Part shown: in pieces, positions 55,063 to 64,000 of the stretch
Position numbering within the stretch: position 1 is the first letter of the stretch
Layout of the letters: each line of letters begins with the position of its first letter
NCBI GenBank assembly: GCA_047967505.1
Contig: CM106539.1
Strand: one strand, 5' to 3'
Source: Dipteris shenzhenensis
Lineage: Eukaryota > Polypodiophyta > Polypodiopsida > Gleicheniales
DNA length: 64,000 bases
Translations under genes and position numbers: made by a program
Notes under the pieces: model-generated
The model's input: the letters and a program-made list of their open reading frames with translations, nothing else
What the model was told of the DNA's origin: nothing
Databases searched by the model: none

Positions 55063-56649
55063 TCCTTTCTTTTTTTGGTGCAAAAAAAAAGGATTTGTAT
55101 TATATATTGTTCGAAAGATATACATTCATAGCCAAGTATACATTTTTCAGTAAGACTTTTCAGGATCATAACTAAAAACCGGGTAGCAAACATAAAACAC
55201 ATCATTCTGAATCTAAATCTGATTTGTAGAAGATGCTCCCTTTGAACTGGAACTCTTCATTAAAAACTTTAAGATGTTCCTGCTCATGTTCATGAATCTC
55301 TGAGAAGAATAAGTCCTAGATCATGGTCGTAGTTGCAAGATGGCTGCTAACCAGTTAGCAAAGAGATGATCTGTGTTAGTAACATTATGATTGAATAGAT
55401 AATTGTTTCTAGAAATCCAAACAAACCATAAGGCATGTGCTCGAACAATTGCCCAGTGAGAGTGTTTAACTTTCATCTCCAAAAAGTATGGCTTTCTAAT
55501 TCATTGGCTCTCCTAGTTACATCTGAACAATTTTCCAGACCCTTCTAGCAGATGGATAAGACACAAAGAGATGGAAGATATCTTCTTGTAACCTTGAGAA
55601 GTGCTTACATTTACTATCCCCTTTTCAAAGCCTCAGCCCCCTCATATACGCGAGAGTAGTGTAGACATCTTCTCAAGTAGTGTCTTTGTCCAAAGGAAAG
55701 AGAATCTCCTCTTCCAGCACTGAGAGGAGTTGGAAGTATTCTTTCTAGCATTGAGGATAGGAATCATGTCTCCTATGTCCTAAAAAAGGAACAGGTAACA
55801 AAAAAGGTGTGAGGATCTAGCTAAACTCTAAGGAGTAATTTAAAACTGACCCCCCCTTCCATTGAATATCCCCATCCTACATAGCAATTCTGTCAATGAC
55901 AAATGATTAGTATGTTTGAATTCCCTTCTGATTTTAAGAAAAGTCTTCCAACTGAAGTGTTCATTGAGCCACAACTGCCCCCTTGATTGTAGACCCTTTT
56001 TAGAAAGATGATGGGCCCTGATGAAATGTTCATTGTCTAGTACAACATTTTTGTATATTGAAGAGGACCAAATGGAGTTAAGTCACATAAACGAGCCTTT
56101 CATAGAGAGCTTGATTTGGGTTTTGATTGACTCAAGAGTAGCCCATAGGGATTTCCACAAGGGACTTCCTTTTGTAGAACAAGGTTCAGGGCTAAAAACT
56201 GGTGACAAAACTGGGTACCTCTTCCATCCCTTGGCTCTCACAGGCCTGGCGTGTTTAAAATTTTTGGATAAAAGCATCACCCAGTGAAGATCAGGATTTA
56301 AAAGGTCTTTATTCATCCATGTTGTGGTAGGTTTAGCTACAGACTACTTGATGTCCACTACCCAAGACCACCTTCACTATTTGGTATAGAGCAGAAGTTC
56401 CATCTAACTTTTGCAATCCTATTTGACCCTCGCCAAAGGAAGGACCTACATTTAGAAAAAACTTATTAAGACTAGATTGGCTCGGGTGCCAATTAGAGAG
56501 ATAGAAAATAGTGAACGGAGAAGGCATTCATTGAGAACCATTTGTCTTCCTACTAGGTTGGCTTGAAATTCTCTCCACTTCTCTAGTTTGGAACTGAACT
56601 TGTTTAGGACCCATTCCCATCGATCCTTCATGGTGGAAATTTAAACCCA

Positions 56650-58026
56650 TGGGGATGCTAACAATATGAAAACCGTTCCTTTAGGGATCTCGAGTGTCGT
56701 AGGTCCTCTTGCAGCTTCCCACTGACCATGCAGTACCCAGTTTTGCTATGATTGATCTGAGATCCTGACGTTGTACAAAAAGTTTCCAGAAACTCCAAAA
56801 CTTCATGAACATATTGGGGGGAGTTCCTAGGCATGAGATTAGTGTCATCCACAAGTTGCTGCATAACAAGATGTCAAATGGCATTCCAATACCATTTAGT
56901 GAACAAGCTTGAGTTTTGTCCCTGAGTAGCCACCCAAGAGCATCCGCGGCTATAGCATAAAGTAAGGGGGTGATGGGACAGCCTTGTCTAATAGATCATT
57001 TCAAAGGGAAGGGTGAGGACATCTCACCATTGATGCAAACTTTGGCTGATGCATTCGAGCATAATATTTGAACATATGAGATATAGCTTGGACCCAAACC
57101 CATGTCTCTCAAGGATTGAATTAAGAAATACTAGTCAAACCTATCATAGGCTTTATCAAAATCACCACCCAAGAGCATCCGCGGCTATAGCATAAAGTAA
57201 GGGGGTGATGGGACAACCTTGTCTAATAGATCGTTTCAAAGGGAAGGGTGAGGAAATCTCACCATTGATGCAAACTTTGGCTGATGCATTCGAACGTAAT
57301 ATTTGAACATATGAGATATAGGTTGGACCCAAACCCATGTCTCTCAAGGATTGAATTAAGAAATACTAGTCAAACCTGTCATAGTCTTTATCAAAATCAA
57401 GCAAATATACTGACCAGATTCTCTGGTATATTCAATGCCCTCCCAGGTGTTGACAATAGCCTCAAGAAGGTGTCTACCCTTTATGAACCCCTTCTGTTCC
57501 TGTAGGATCCACCTGTCCATCTTGTGCTGAATCCTGAGGGCCAATGCTTTCGCAAAAAATTTATAACTGCAGTTAAGCATGGTGAGAGGCCTCCAATTTT
57601 TTATGTCTTTCCTACCTTCCTTGGGAATAATCTTGATTATACCAATATTTACATGATCAGGGAGAGAGCAAACTGCTAGGCTTTCTTGCCATACCTTAAG
57701 GAGTCTAGGACCAACCCTATCCAAAAAGGATTTGTAGAACTCAATAGGAACACTATCTTCCCCTGGGGTCTTGCAATCCTTCATAACATGAATAGCTTCT
57801 TTGAGTTCCTTGAAAGTAAGAGGGGCCTCCAAACTTTGCAGATAAAGCCCAGTGGTGACTCTCTGTCTCGCTGTCTGACACCTATTTCTAGCCCACACAA
57901 CGTCATCATTAATTTGCATAGTGCTTGCCAGTAACTTCCTAAAATGACTGCAAATAAAATCATTTTTTTCAGCATCTGAGTGGCGCCACCTGCTTTCACC
58001 AATTTCAAGCATAGGAATTTCCTCAA
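56650..58026 (-). pseudogene. LINE reverse transcriptase with internal 235-bp duplication
   Basis: Motifs on the minus strand: KTPGEDSVPIEFYKSFLD, IIKIIPKEGRKDIKNWRPLT, FIKGRHLLEAIVNTWEG, a DFDKAYDRF-like motif A in changed frames, and SIRQGCPITPLLYAIAADAL (motif B). Motif C reads QLVDDTNLM, where relatives have FADDT. A 235-bp direct duplication (56931-57165 / 57166-57400) repeats motifs A-B and shifts the frame. Confidence 0.85.
56931..57400. repeat. 235-bp tandem duplication in the LINE RT
   Basis: Both copies start CACCCAAGAGCATCCGCGGC (56931 and 57166) and end TTATCAAAATCA. They differ at about 8 positions by eye. 235 is not a multiple of three. Confidence 0.93.
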
Positions 58027-58154
58027 CTACTCCTTTCCTATGAATAAGTTTGAAAGTTTCTTTGGTTGGTCTATGTAGCTTGCATGCCCACCATAAGCCT
58101 GACTAGCTCACTCTTAGCAAGCCATAGCTTAACCTGATCCTAAACATCTCCTTG

Positions 58155-59103
58155 TCACATCTCTGTCTCCAAGTTATCTAGGCGCTCTTTGACAGCATCC
58201 ATCTTCTTGCTTCGAATCTTATCTCTGAGTTTTCTAGCCTGTTTTAAGACTTTTTGAGTTTCAAAAACATTTCTTATCCAAAAGTCAATAGCTGATTCCT
58301 TAATGCCTCTAGGGACATTCCAAAGATCTTTGACTTTGTATTGCATCGTTCCTAGCTTGAACAAAGTGGGATCAGCCTTAAACCAGGAGGAGGATCTGCT
58401 TCCTAAGACAAAATCACATGTAACCAGTAAAGGCTTGTGATCAGAAATTGAGAGAGTAGAGAAAACTATACATCCTGATTTAGAGGTGTTCTGAAGAAGA
58501 CCTTGAGAAAAGTAGGTTCTGTCCAGCCTATCTTCTCTTCGTAAATCCCCTATTTGTCTGCAAGACCATGTTAGTTCTCCTACAAGGTTTAGATCTACCA
58601 ATTGTAGAGAATCCTTGAGATCGCCCCATGCCTAGAGCTCAAAACCTCTTAGAACACTTCCTTTTTCGAGTCATCTGTCTATTTTTATTTTGACCATGTT
58701 AAAAATACCTAAGATCACCATATCCTCACTGAAATAGGCTAGGGATTGCCCAGTTTTACCTCTATCCTTACGGCTCAAGGGGGCATAGACTGAGACTATC
58801 GTAAACCTGATTCCCTTGAGAAGGCATTTCGAAGCAATCCACTTGTTGTTAGTATCTAGAACACTCTGAGAGTAGTGAGAGAGTATTCCAATGGTGATCC
58901 CTCCTTTGTCTTCTTCATGAGAAGTGACAAACCATGTTCTCCTCTTGTCAATGCAGTTTAGCCTTACTTCTAATGACACTCCTATAGTTTTTACCTCTTG
59001 CAAAGCAACAAAAGTGGGGAAAGAGAATTTTCCCTCAGCCATGTGGCTAGTATACCTGCCCTATGGGGATCAGTGAGACCACAAATATTTAGGGTAAGAA
59101 AAG
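58155..59103 (-). pseudogene. LINE endonuclease
   Basis: It begins LTLNICGLTDPHRAGILATW, then FVALQEVKT with the catalytic Glu of the QE motif, GGITIGILSHY, and VSVYAPLSR. The GDFN box has become GIFN, losing its Asp. The last part has RREDRLDRTYFS and ISDHKPLLV. Frame breaks near 59060 and 58670. Confidence 0.8.
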
Positions 59104-59347
59104 AAACCAGTTTACTTACCATGTTTCTTCTCCCCCTTTTTAGCCCTGGGGTTTGGACTACTTGCATGCACAGCTGGACCATTGGTTGTAGATAGTCTCC
59201 TGTTGTTGTGTGCAATAACTCTTGGTTTACCTTTGACGACAATATCCTTATCATCTTGAGGAGTAGAGGAAGATCCTCCTTAGAATTGCCAAAACCTTCC
59301 ATCAACATATCGTCACTTTTGTAGAGCTCCTCTTTGAAGTCCTTGGA

Positions 59348-59990
59348 CTAGTCATCTCCTGCTCCTTGGTTGGGAATGCATTGAGGGTTTTCTTCAGGAA
59401 CTAGCTCTACAAAAGCCTCATAGGCATTCTTCATGGGAATATCAGCCATTAAAGTCAGGTCAAGCTGAGTCCCCTTGTTTGCTTTCATTTTTGGCGAGCT
59501 AGCCGGGTGCTCAGGAAACTCAAGTTGCTTTAGTACCCATTTCTCTCTAGGAACCTGAGGGGGCTCAGTACTCCCTTTGGGCTTGGTTTTCTTTAAAGGG
59601 TAGTGTTTTATAGTGTGATCTGATAGACCACACAAAAAACAGGAGTTGGGTAAATTCTTGTATAGAACCTTTGCTCCCTAATCACACCACCTCTGCGGTT
59701 GAGAATCACAATAGCCTTAGGAAGGTCTTTTGCTAGGTCTAATTGAATGCATACCTAAGGATTCCCCCCAGGATTAATAAACTGTTCATGCTCAATGCTC
59801 ACCACCTCTCCTAGACTGCTCCATAGAGAACCGGCTTGATTGTAGAGAGAAAAGCAAGTCAGCAGCTCCACCCAAACAAGCAAAATAGTGGATCTAGGAT
59901 TATCAGGGCTGAAGGAAGGGGACCATCTGTCCAGATAAAGAGTTTGGTTTTGGACTGCCTAGAGCCCATGAAGAAGAACTCTTGACGCCT
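59348..59990 (-). pseudogene. LINE ORF1 (DUF4283-like, CCHC knuckle)
   Basis: The minus strand reads AVQNQTLYLDRWSPSFSPDN, then a VWVELLTCFSLYNQAGSLW stretch, as in DUF4283 proteins of plant L1s. Next comes CVQIDLA-like sequence and a degenerate knuckle (CFLCGLSDHTIKHYP; the last Cys is Tyr). The tail continues to 59348. Stops (for example before AVQNQ, near 59957, and near 59740) break it. It binds element RNA in intact relatives. Confidence 0.75.
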
Positions 59991-60019
59991 GCTTCTTGGC
60001 ATCCGACTTGCGTGTTATG

Positions 60020-60636
60020 TTTGTAAATGAGTGGGGCACTTTGCCAAAAATTACCCGCTTAAGCCTGCAAATACTTCTTTGGCCTTGGGTGCAGAGGAGA
60101 GGACAACAGCAAGGAGAAAGGTATTCCATCCACAGAGTCGTATCAATCTCACATCGACATGCATGAGAAGTCACTTGAAGCCCCCTCGACTAGAAGTGTT
60201 CCGTGGTTGCTCCCCCGATGGAACACAGGGGTCGGATCGATGGAGCGTGGTGGGCAAGAAAGGTAAAACTAGGTTTGAGCTACCAAATGAAAGTGCTCTT
60301 GGTAGGGAAGAGGAAATGCTTGCAATCCCCCAAGAGGTGTGAAGTTTACATGAAAGTGGTGTGGGAGGCCCAGCCCCGGAAAACTCCCTAGAAAATTTTC
60401 CCAATGGTGAAACTAGGGACGAGGAGATGCCTGAGGCTTACTACTGCAAAAGAATTCATGAGCAAAAGGACAGGCAAAGTGCCCCAACTGATGGCGAGCA
60501 AGAGAAGGCTTCGGTCCCTCAACAGAGGACCTTATCGAAACGAATCAAGGAGGTGGCTAGGGGTCGGGGGGATCATGGGAAAATCGCTTCACTGACGAGG
60601 GGAGGTGGGAGGGTAGTAAATCAAGGGTCTCGATGA
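60020..60636 (+). pseudogene. LINE ORF1, C-terminal part with CCHC knuckle
   Basis: The sequence reads CYVCK, a stop, then VGHFAKNYPLKP: a CX2CX4HX4C knuckle with the last Cys replaced by Tyr and Trp replaced by a stop. After it follow a GSDRWSVVGKKGK stretch (W-x-x-V-x-x-K, common after this knuckle in plant L1 ORF1) and a polar Glu/Lys/Gln-rich tail ending 60636. Confidence 0.7.
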
Positions 60637-61380
60637 TATCCTGGAATGTTAGAGGAGGCTGCTGTAATGGTAACAAGAAAAGCGGCTATGTTTTGGTTGT
60701 CAGGAGAGGGAAATCGTGTATAATTTTGCTTTAGGAATTCAAATGTGGTTGTGAGGATAGCTGGTGGTTCACATTTGAGAATTTGGCGTATGCAGCCTTT
60801 GTTAACTGCCCTAAGAGAGGTAAGGGGGGGGGGGGGGGGGGTGGAGTATTAGTGCTTAAGTCTTTGCAACCGAGAGAAATCTTTAGGGGCGCGGAGGGTT
60901 GGTTTTTAGGATTTTTTTTTACAAAAGAGGGATTTGAATTTGGGGTAGCTATAGTATCTATGCTTCGAACAATAGCTCTGTGAGAAGTGAGTGCTGGTGA
61001 GCCTTGAGTAGAGCGCTGGTTGGGGACAATTGGATTCTAGGAGGTGACTAGAATTCCACAGAAGGGCCTCAAGAAAGAGCTCACTTTGGTGCTATGATTG
61101 CATGTGAGGAGCGTGAAGTGTGGGAGGATCTGTGTCTAGAACACGGCTTGATTGATGCTAGGGACCTGGTCCCATAAGGTTTGTCCGAATTCACGTGGAA
61201 TAATCATAGGATGGGGAGTGAATTCAGAGCCTAGAGGTTAGACTGGTTTTACTTTTCGGGTAAAGCCTAGTGGATGCGTGGTCTGCCGTTCTAAGGGAAG
61301 TGTGTTGCTTCTACTGCCCTCTTGGACCACATGCCACTACTGTGGAAATTCCATGTTTCGAGCAAGGTGGACAAGTCGAA
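60637..61380 (+). pseudogene. LINE endonuclease with an 18-G run
   Basis: MISWNVRGGC-like start at about 60636 (conserved SWNVRGL), then KGGGGGGGVLVL, where relatives read GGVGVL; here the bases are an 18-G homopolymer (60824-60841). Further on come WILGGD and NSTEGPQERAHFG (the GDFN-like box) near 61028-61080, then GLSEFTWNNHRMGSEF and LDWFYFS. Several stops occur. Confidence 0.75.
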
Positions 61381-61979
61381 AAATGTGCCCTTTAAGTTTG
61401 ATAAAAGGTTTCTTGAATCCAAATCGTTTTGCAGGGTGGTCAGAAAAGAGTGGTGGCAGGCTACGACAAGCGTGAAGGACCCTCTGTTGGCAATGCGATT
61501 CTGCCGTCAAAAGGGTGTTGCTATTTATTAAGGGTGAGGACTGTAAACTTAGGGCGGAGAGAAGGAGTAGGCAATCACTATCGGATGCCAGAGAATCTCT
61601 AAGAGCTGTGATGTTGCTCTCCTTGAAAGATCCATTTCTCAGTACTCTATTGGTGGAGACAAATCTAGCCACGCAAGATTGGGAGTTGAAGGAAGCTAGC
61701 TCGAATTAAGAGTAGGTGGCGCAAGTCAATTGCCCGTCAAAATTGTTCTTTTAATCTCTGAGAAGGAATCAACAAAGGGATTTGATTGATCGGGTGGAGG
61801 ATGCTCAAGGCAATGTTGAGACGGAATTTTGGCACATTGTGGCTATGTTCCAGTGGGAGCTGAGCACTCTTATTGTGGGTGAGGAGTCAATCTAGGATGT
61901 TGAATAGGGGGCTTCCATTAATGTTGATTTGGATGGGGTTGATTTACGGGTGTCATACTACCACAGAAGCCCTTGACAG

Positions 61980-62960
61980 GCCATTTGATACTAAGGAATT
62001 GGAAGAAGCTTTAAATGCCTTGGTGGATGACAAGTCACGGGGTCCGATGGGCTGAACGTTGAGTGTTTCAAAGCGTTTTGGAACATGGTAGGAAGAGATC
62101 TTACGGAGATGGCAAATGTAGCAGTCGAGGTACGCTCCCTTACAAAGGATGTTAGTGTCGATCTCATGAAACTGTTCCCAAAGAGATAGATCAGGATCAA
62201 GGTGGGGGATTGGAGGCCAATCACGATGCTGAATACATCATACAAGATCGTTGCAAAGGCCTTGGCCATTAGGATTAGGGACCTTTGTAGTGTCGTGATT
62301 GATGAGGAGCAGAATGACTTTGTAAAAGGAAGGGATATTTATGAGAGTATTCTAAATGTGGTGCTAGCCTTGGATCATGCCACTATGACTGTAAGAAAGT
62401 CTTGATGTTCGTGGCTTAGACATGGACAAAGCTTACGACAAAGTCCATTGGGACTATATTCTGGCAGTGTTGGCTCAATTGGGCTTCAGGACGGGCTTCT
62501 TGTAGAAAGTTCAATGCTTGTTTGGCAATGTGTCTGCGGTGATGTGTCTCAAGGGAGGGCGGTCGACAATTTCAAGCTAAGGAGGTCAATTCGTCAAGGA
62601 TGTCCGTTGGCACCCCTTCCCTACACAATCAGCATGGTGCCCTTAATGACCATGCTCAAGAAGAAAGTAGCCTACGGGGAGATCAAAGGTCTCCATCTTC
62701 TATGTCAGGGAAGCAATTCTCTTATCAACTCTTCACTGATGATACATTGGCTATTATACAAGAGGATAGGGAGTGTGCAACCCATCTCATGGAGGTAATG
62801 AACGTGTTTTGCAAGGCCTCTGGCTCTAAGTGCGGCTGGTCCAAAACCTTCTTACTCCATTCTAATCAAAACGTTGCTCTAGACTGGGTGACCAAGTTCG
62901 GGGCGAAGGCGATACTGAGAGGGCAGATCGTAAGATATCTCGAGGCCCCTTGGGCTTAGA
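61980..62960 (+). pseudogene. LINE reverse transcriptase
   Basis: Motifs: FDTKELEEALNALVDDKSRG, VGDWRPITMLNTSYKIVAKA (about 62200-62258), EEQNDFVKGRDIYESILNVV, a degenerate DMDKAYDKVHWDYI-like motif A near 62418, LRRSIRQGCPLAPLPYTIS (motif B) and LFTDDTLAII (motif C, FTDD instead of FADD, about 62727). Frameshifts fall between motifs A, B and C. Confidence 0.85.
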
Positions 62961-64000
62961 TGTGTCTCTCAGACAATGGTTCCAGTGATTCAAAGACAAA
63001 ATAGAAGCCAAACTCAGGGTCTGGAATGGAGTATGCTTGGGTTGGAACGCTCGCTATCTGGTGGTTCAACATATATTAGAGGCCTTAGTAACTTACCTAG
63101 CCTCGATTTGGCACTTTAAAAGACTCACTGGTTGAGATTGAAGCCCTCTTTCGCAGTTTCCTATAGGCTGAAGAACGGGGTAAAAAGAAAATGTATTACA
63201 TACCATGGGATCATTTGAAGGTTCCGAAGATGAAGGGAGGGGTCAAGCTGCCGGATGTTAGACTCAAGAATATTGCGCTTGTAGGAAAGCTTCTTCCACA
63301 ATTGTTTGATAAGTCGGCCCTCTGGGTAGAGATTACAAAGGAGAGGCTATCCAAAGTGAAAGGGAAAGGGGGAGGGATGTGGTGTGACCTCACTTGGTAC
63401 GACAAGCTATTTTCTTCTTTCCCGATTTCAATTTCAGGGTCGGATCTTTTGTTAGGTCTGGTTTTGGCTTGGAAATCTTGTGTGGATCGGCTGAAATGGA
63501 TTGCCTAGTTTTGGCTTGGAAGTGTTGCATGGATCGCCTGAAATGGAAAGGAAGAAAGGGCTTGAGAGGTGATGGCAGCCTTATGGAGTCGATCTGGTGG
63601 AGTAAGGCACTGCCAAGGGAAAGAGATGCCTTTGCCTGGCATGACTTGAAGCGAGCTAGGAACTTGTTCAACAAAGGGGTGAAAGTTTGGACGGATGTCT
63701 AGGACACAGCTAAAGCTGACTGGAAGCCAATTGATGAGTTGTGTATGTAGTTCCACGTGACAAACGACAAGACGGACCTAATGAGGGATGCCTTGGAAAG
63801 GACCCCTCAAAGGGTGGCCTATGAACTACATAGTTGCGAAGGGTGGGGTGTATGCCCATTGGAGGCTAGGGAAAATAGTCCTGAATGAGGAATCTCGACG
63901 AAAGGATATACAAGCGGTTGTTGAGCAATAGAGCGTTGCCCCCCGCCTGAACATAATTTGGGGATTGAGAAGAGGCTCTGCCTGGTGGAGGGCAAGACTA
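62961..64000 (+). pseudogene. LINE RT thumb and C-terminal tail
   Basis: Downstream sequence reads KLRVWNGVCLGWNARYLVVQ, IPWDHLKVPKMKGGVKLPDV and ALVGKLLPQLF, the usual RT-tail motifs of plant L1 elements (W..v..PK..GGLG...). A short local duplication of TTTTGGCTTGGAA(A/G)TGTTG-like sequence lies at 63461-63540. It continues past the window edge. Confidence 0.7.

Larger units (their letters stand above)
55065..59990 (-). mobile_element. plant L1-type LINE, minus strand
   Basis: In minus-strand order: ORF1 with a DUF4283-like domain and CCHC knuckle (59990-59348), endonuclease (59103-58155), RT (58026-56650), and a zf-RVT-like tail (about 55900-55300). A short poly-A (plus-strand TTTTTTT near 55069) marks the 3' end. 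The 5' end is cut at about 59990 by the junction with the plus-strand LINE. Confidence 0.85.
60000..64000 (+). mobile_element. plant L1-type LINE, plus strand, running off the window
   Basis: In plus-strand order: the end of ORF1 with a CCHC knuckle (60020-60636), endonuclease (about 60636-61380), linker, RT (61980-62960) and RT tail to the window end. It is truncated at the 5' side, where it meets the minus-strand LINE head-to-head. Many stops show it is dead. Confidence 0.85.

Noticed and set aside
59950-60040. 5' inversion (twin priming) of one LINE
   Set aside because: Both arms contain ORF1, endonuclease and RT, so they overlap in element coordinates and differ in sequence.

Overview
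This window looks like nuclear DNA of a large-genome land plant (gymnosperm, fern or lycophyte type; the sequence alone does not settle which). It is dominated by nested Ty1/copia, Ty3/gypsy and LINE retrotransposons, microsatellites and AT-rich spacer. One host gene can be assembled with confidence: seven exons with GT-AG introns whose joined frame encodes a protein of the bacterial MltB family of lytic murein transglycosylases (SLT_2 domain). I see no rRNA, tRNA or CRISPR.

Layout. 1-2238: the 3' part of an LTR (family A), a decayed LINE endonuclease fragment, a possible MITE, and a small region with a 42-bp coding repeat and hairpins. 2239-6219: a complete non-autonomous gag-only LTR element of family A, with TSD TTCCC. 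6225-14671: a decayed Ty3/gypsy element (RT, RNase H, integrase, 3' LTR). Element A lies at its 5' side, a short copia-integrase relic lies inside it, and a young copia element (8584-13631, TSD CTTGT, two 273-bp LTRs about 97% identical by eye) interrupts its integrase. The copia element has lost its own integrase, and that place holds a degenerate 21-bp-period array.

15441-26399: the MltB-like gene. Its second intron is about 9.3 kb and contains a three-level nest: a decayed copia element holds a + strand solo LTR of family A (TSD TATAG), which holds a - strand solo LTR of the same family (TSD CATTG). All splice sites and the reading frame are nevertheless intact, giving 325 codons with the catalytic Glu and the EF-hand-like loop kept. 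The gene is therefore probably functional or only recently lost.

27181-30835: a LINE with an L1-ORF1p-like ORF1, an endonuclease and a truncated RT. 31-39.4 kb: decayed coding-like sequence, mostly on the minus strand, including Ty3/gypsy gag, protease and RT pieces. 39.4-54.6 kb: AT-rich spacer with microsatellites, short tandem duplications and a foldback element of about 380 bp (45607-45990). 54.6-64 kb: a minus-strand copia integrase fragment next to a minus-strand plant L1-type LINE (55.07-60.0 kb), which meets a second, plus-strand L1-type LINE head-to-head (60.0 kb to the window end). Both of these LINEs have CCHC-type ORF1s.
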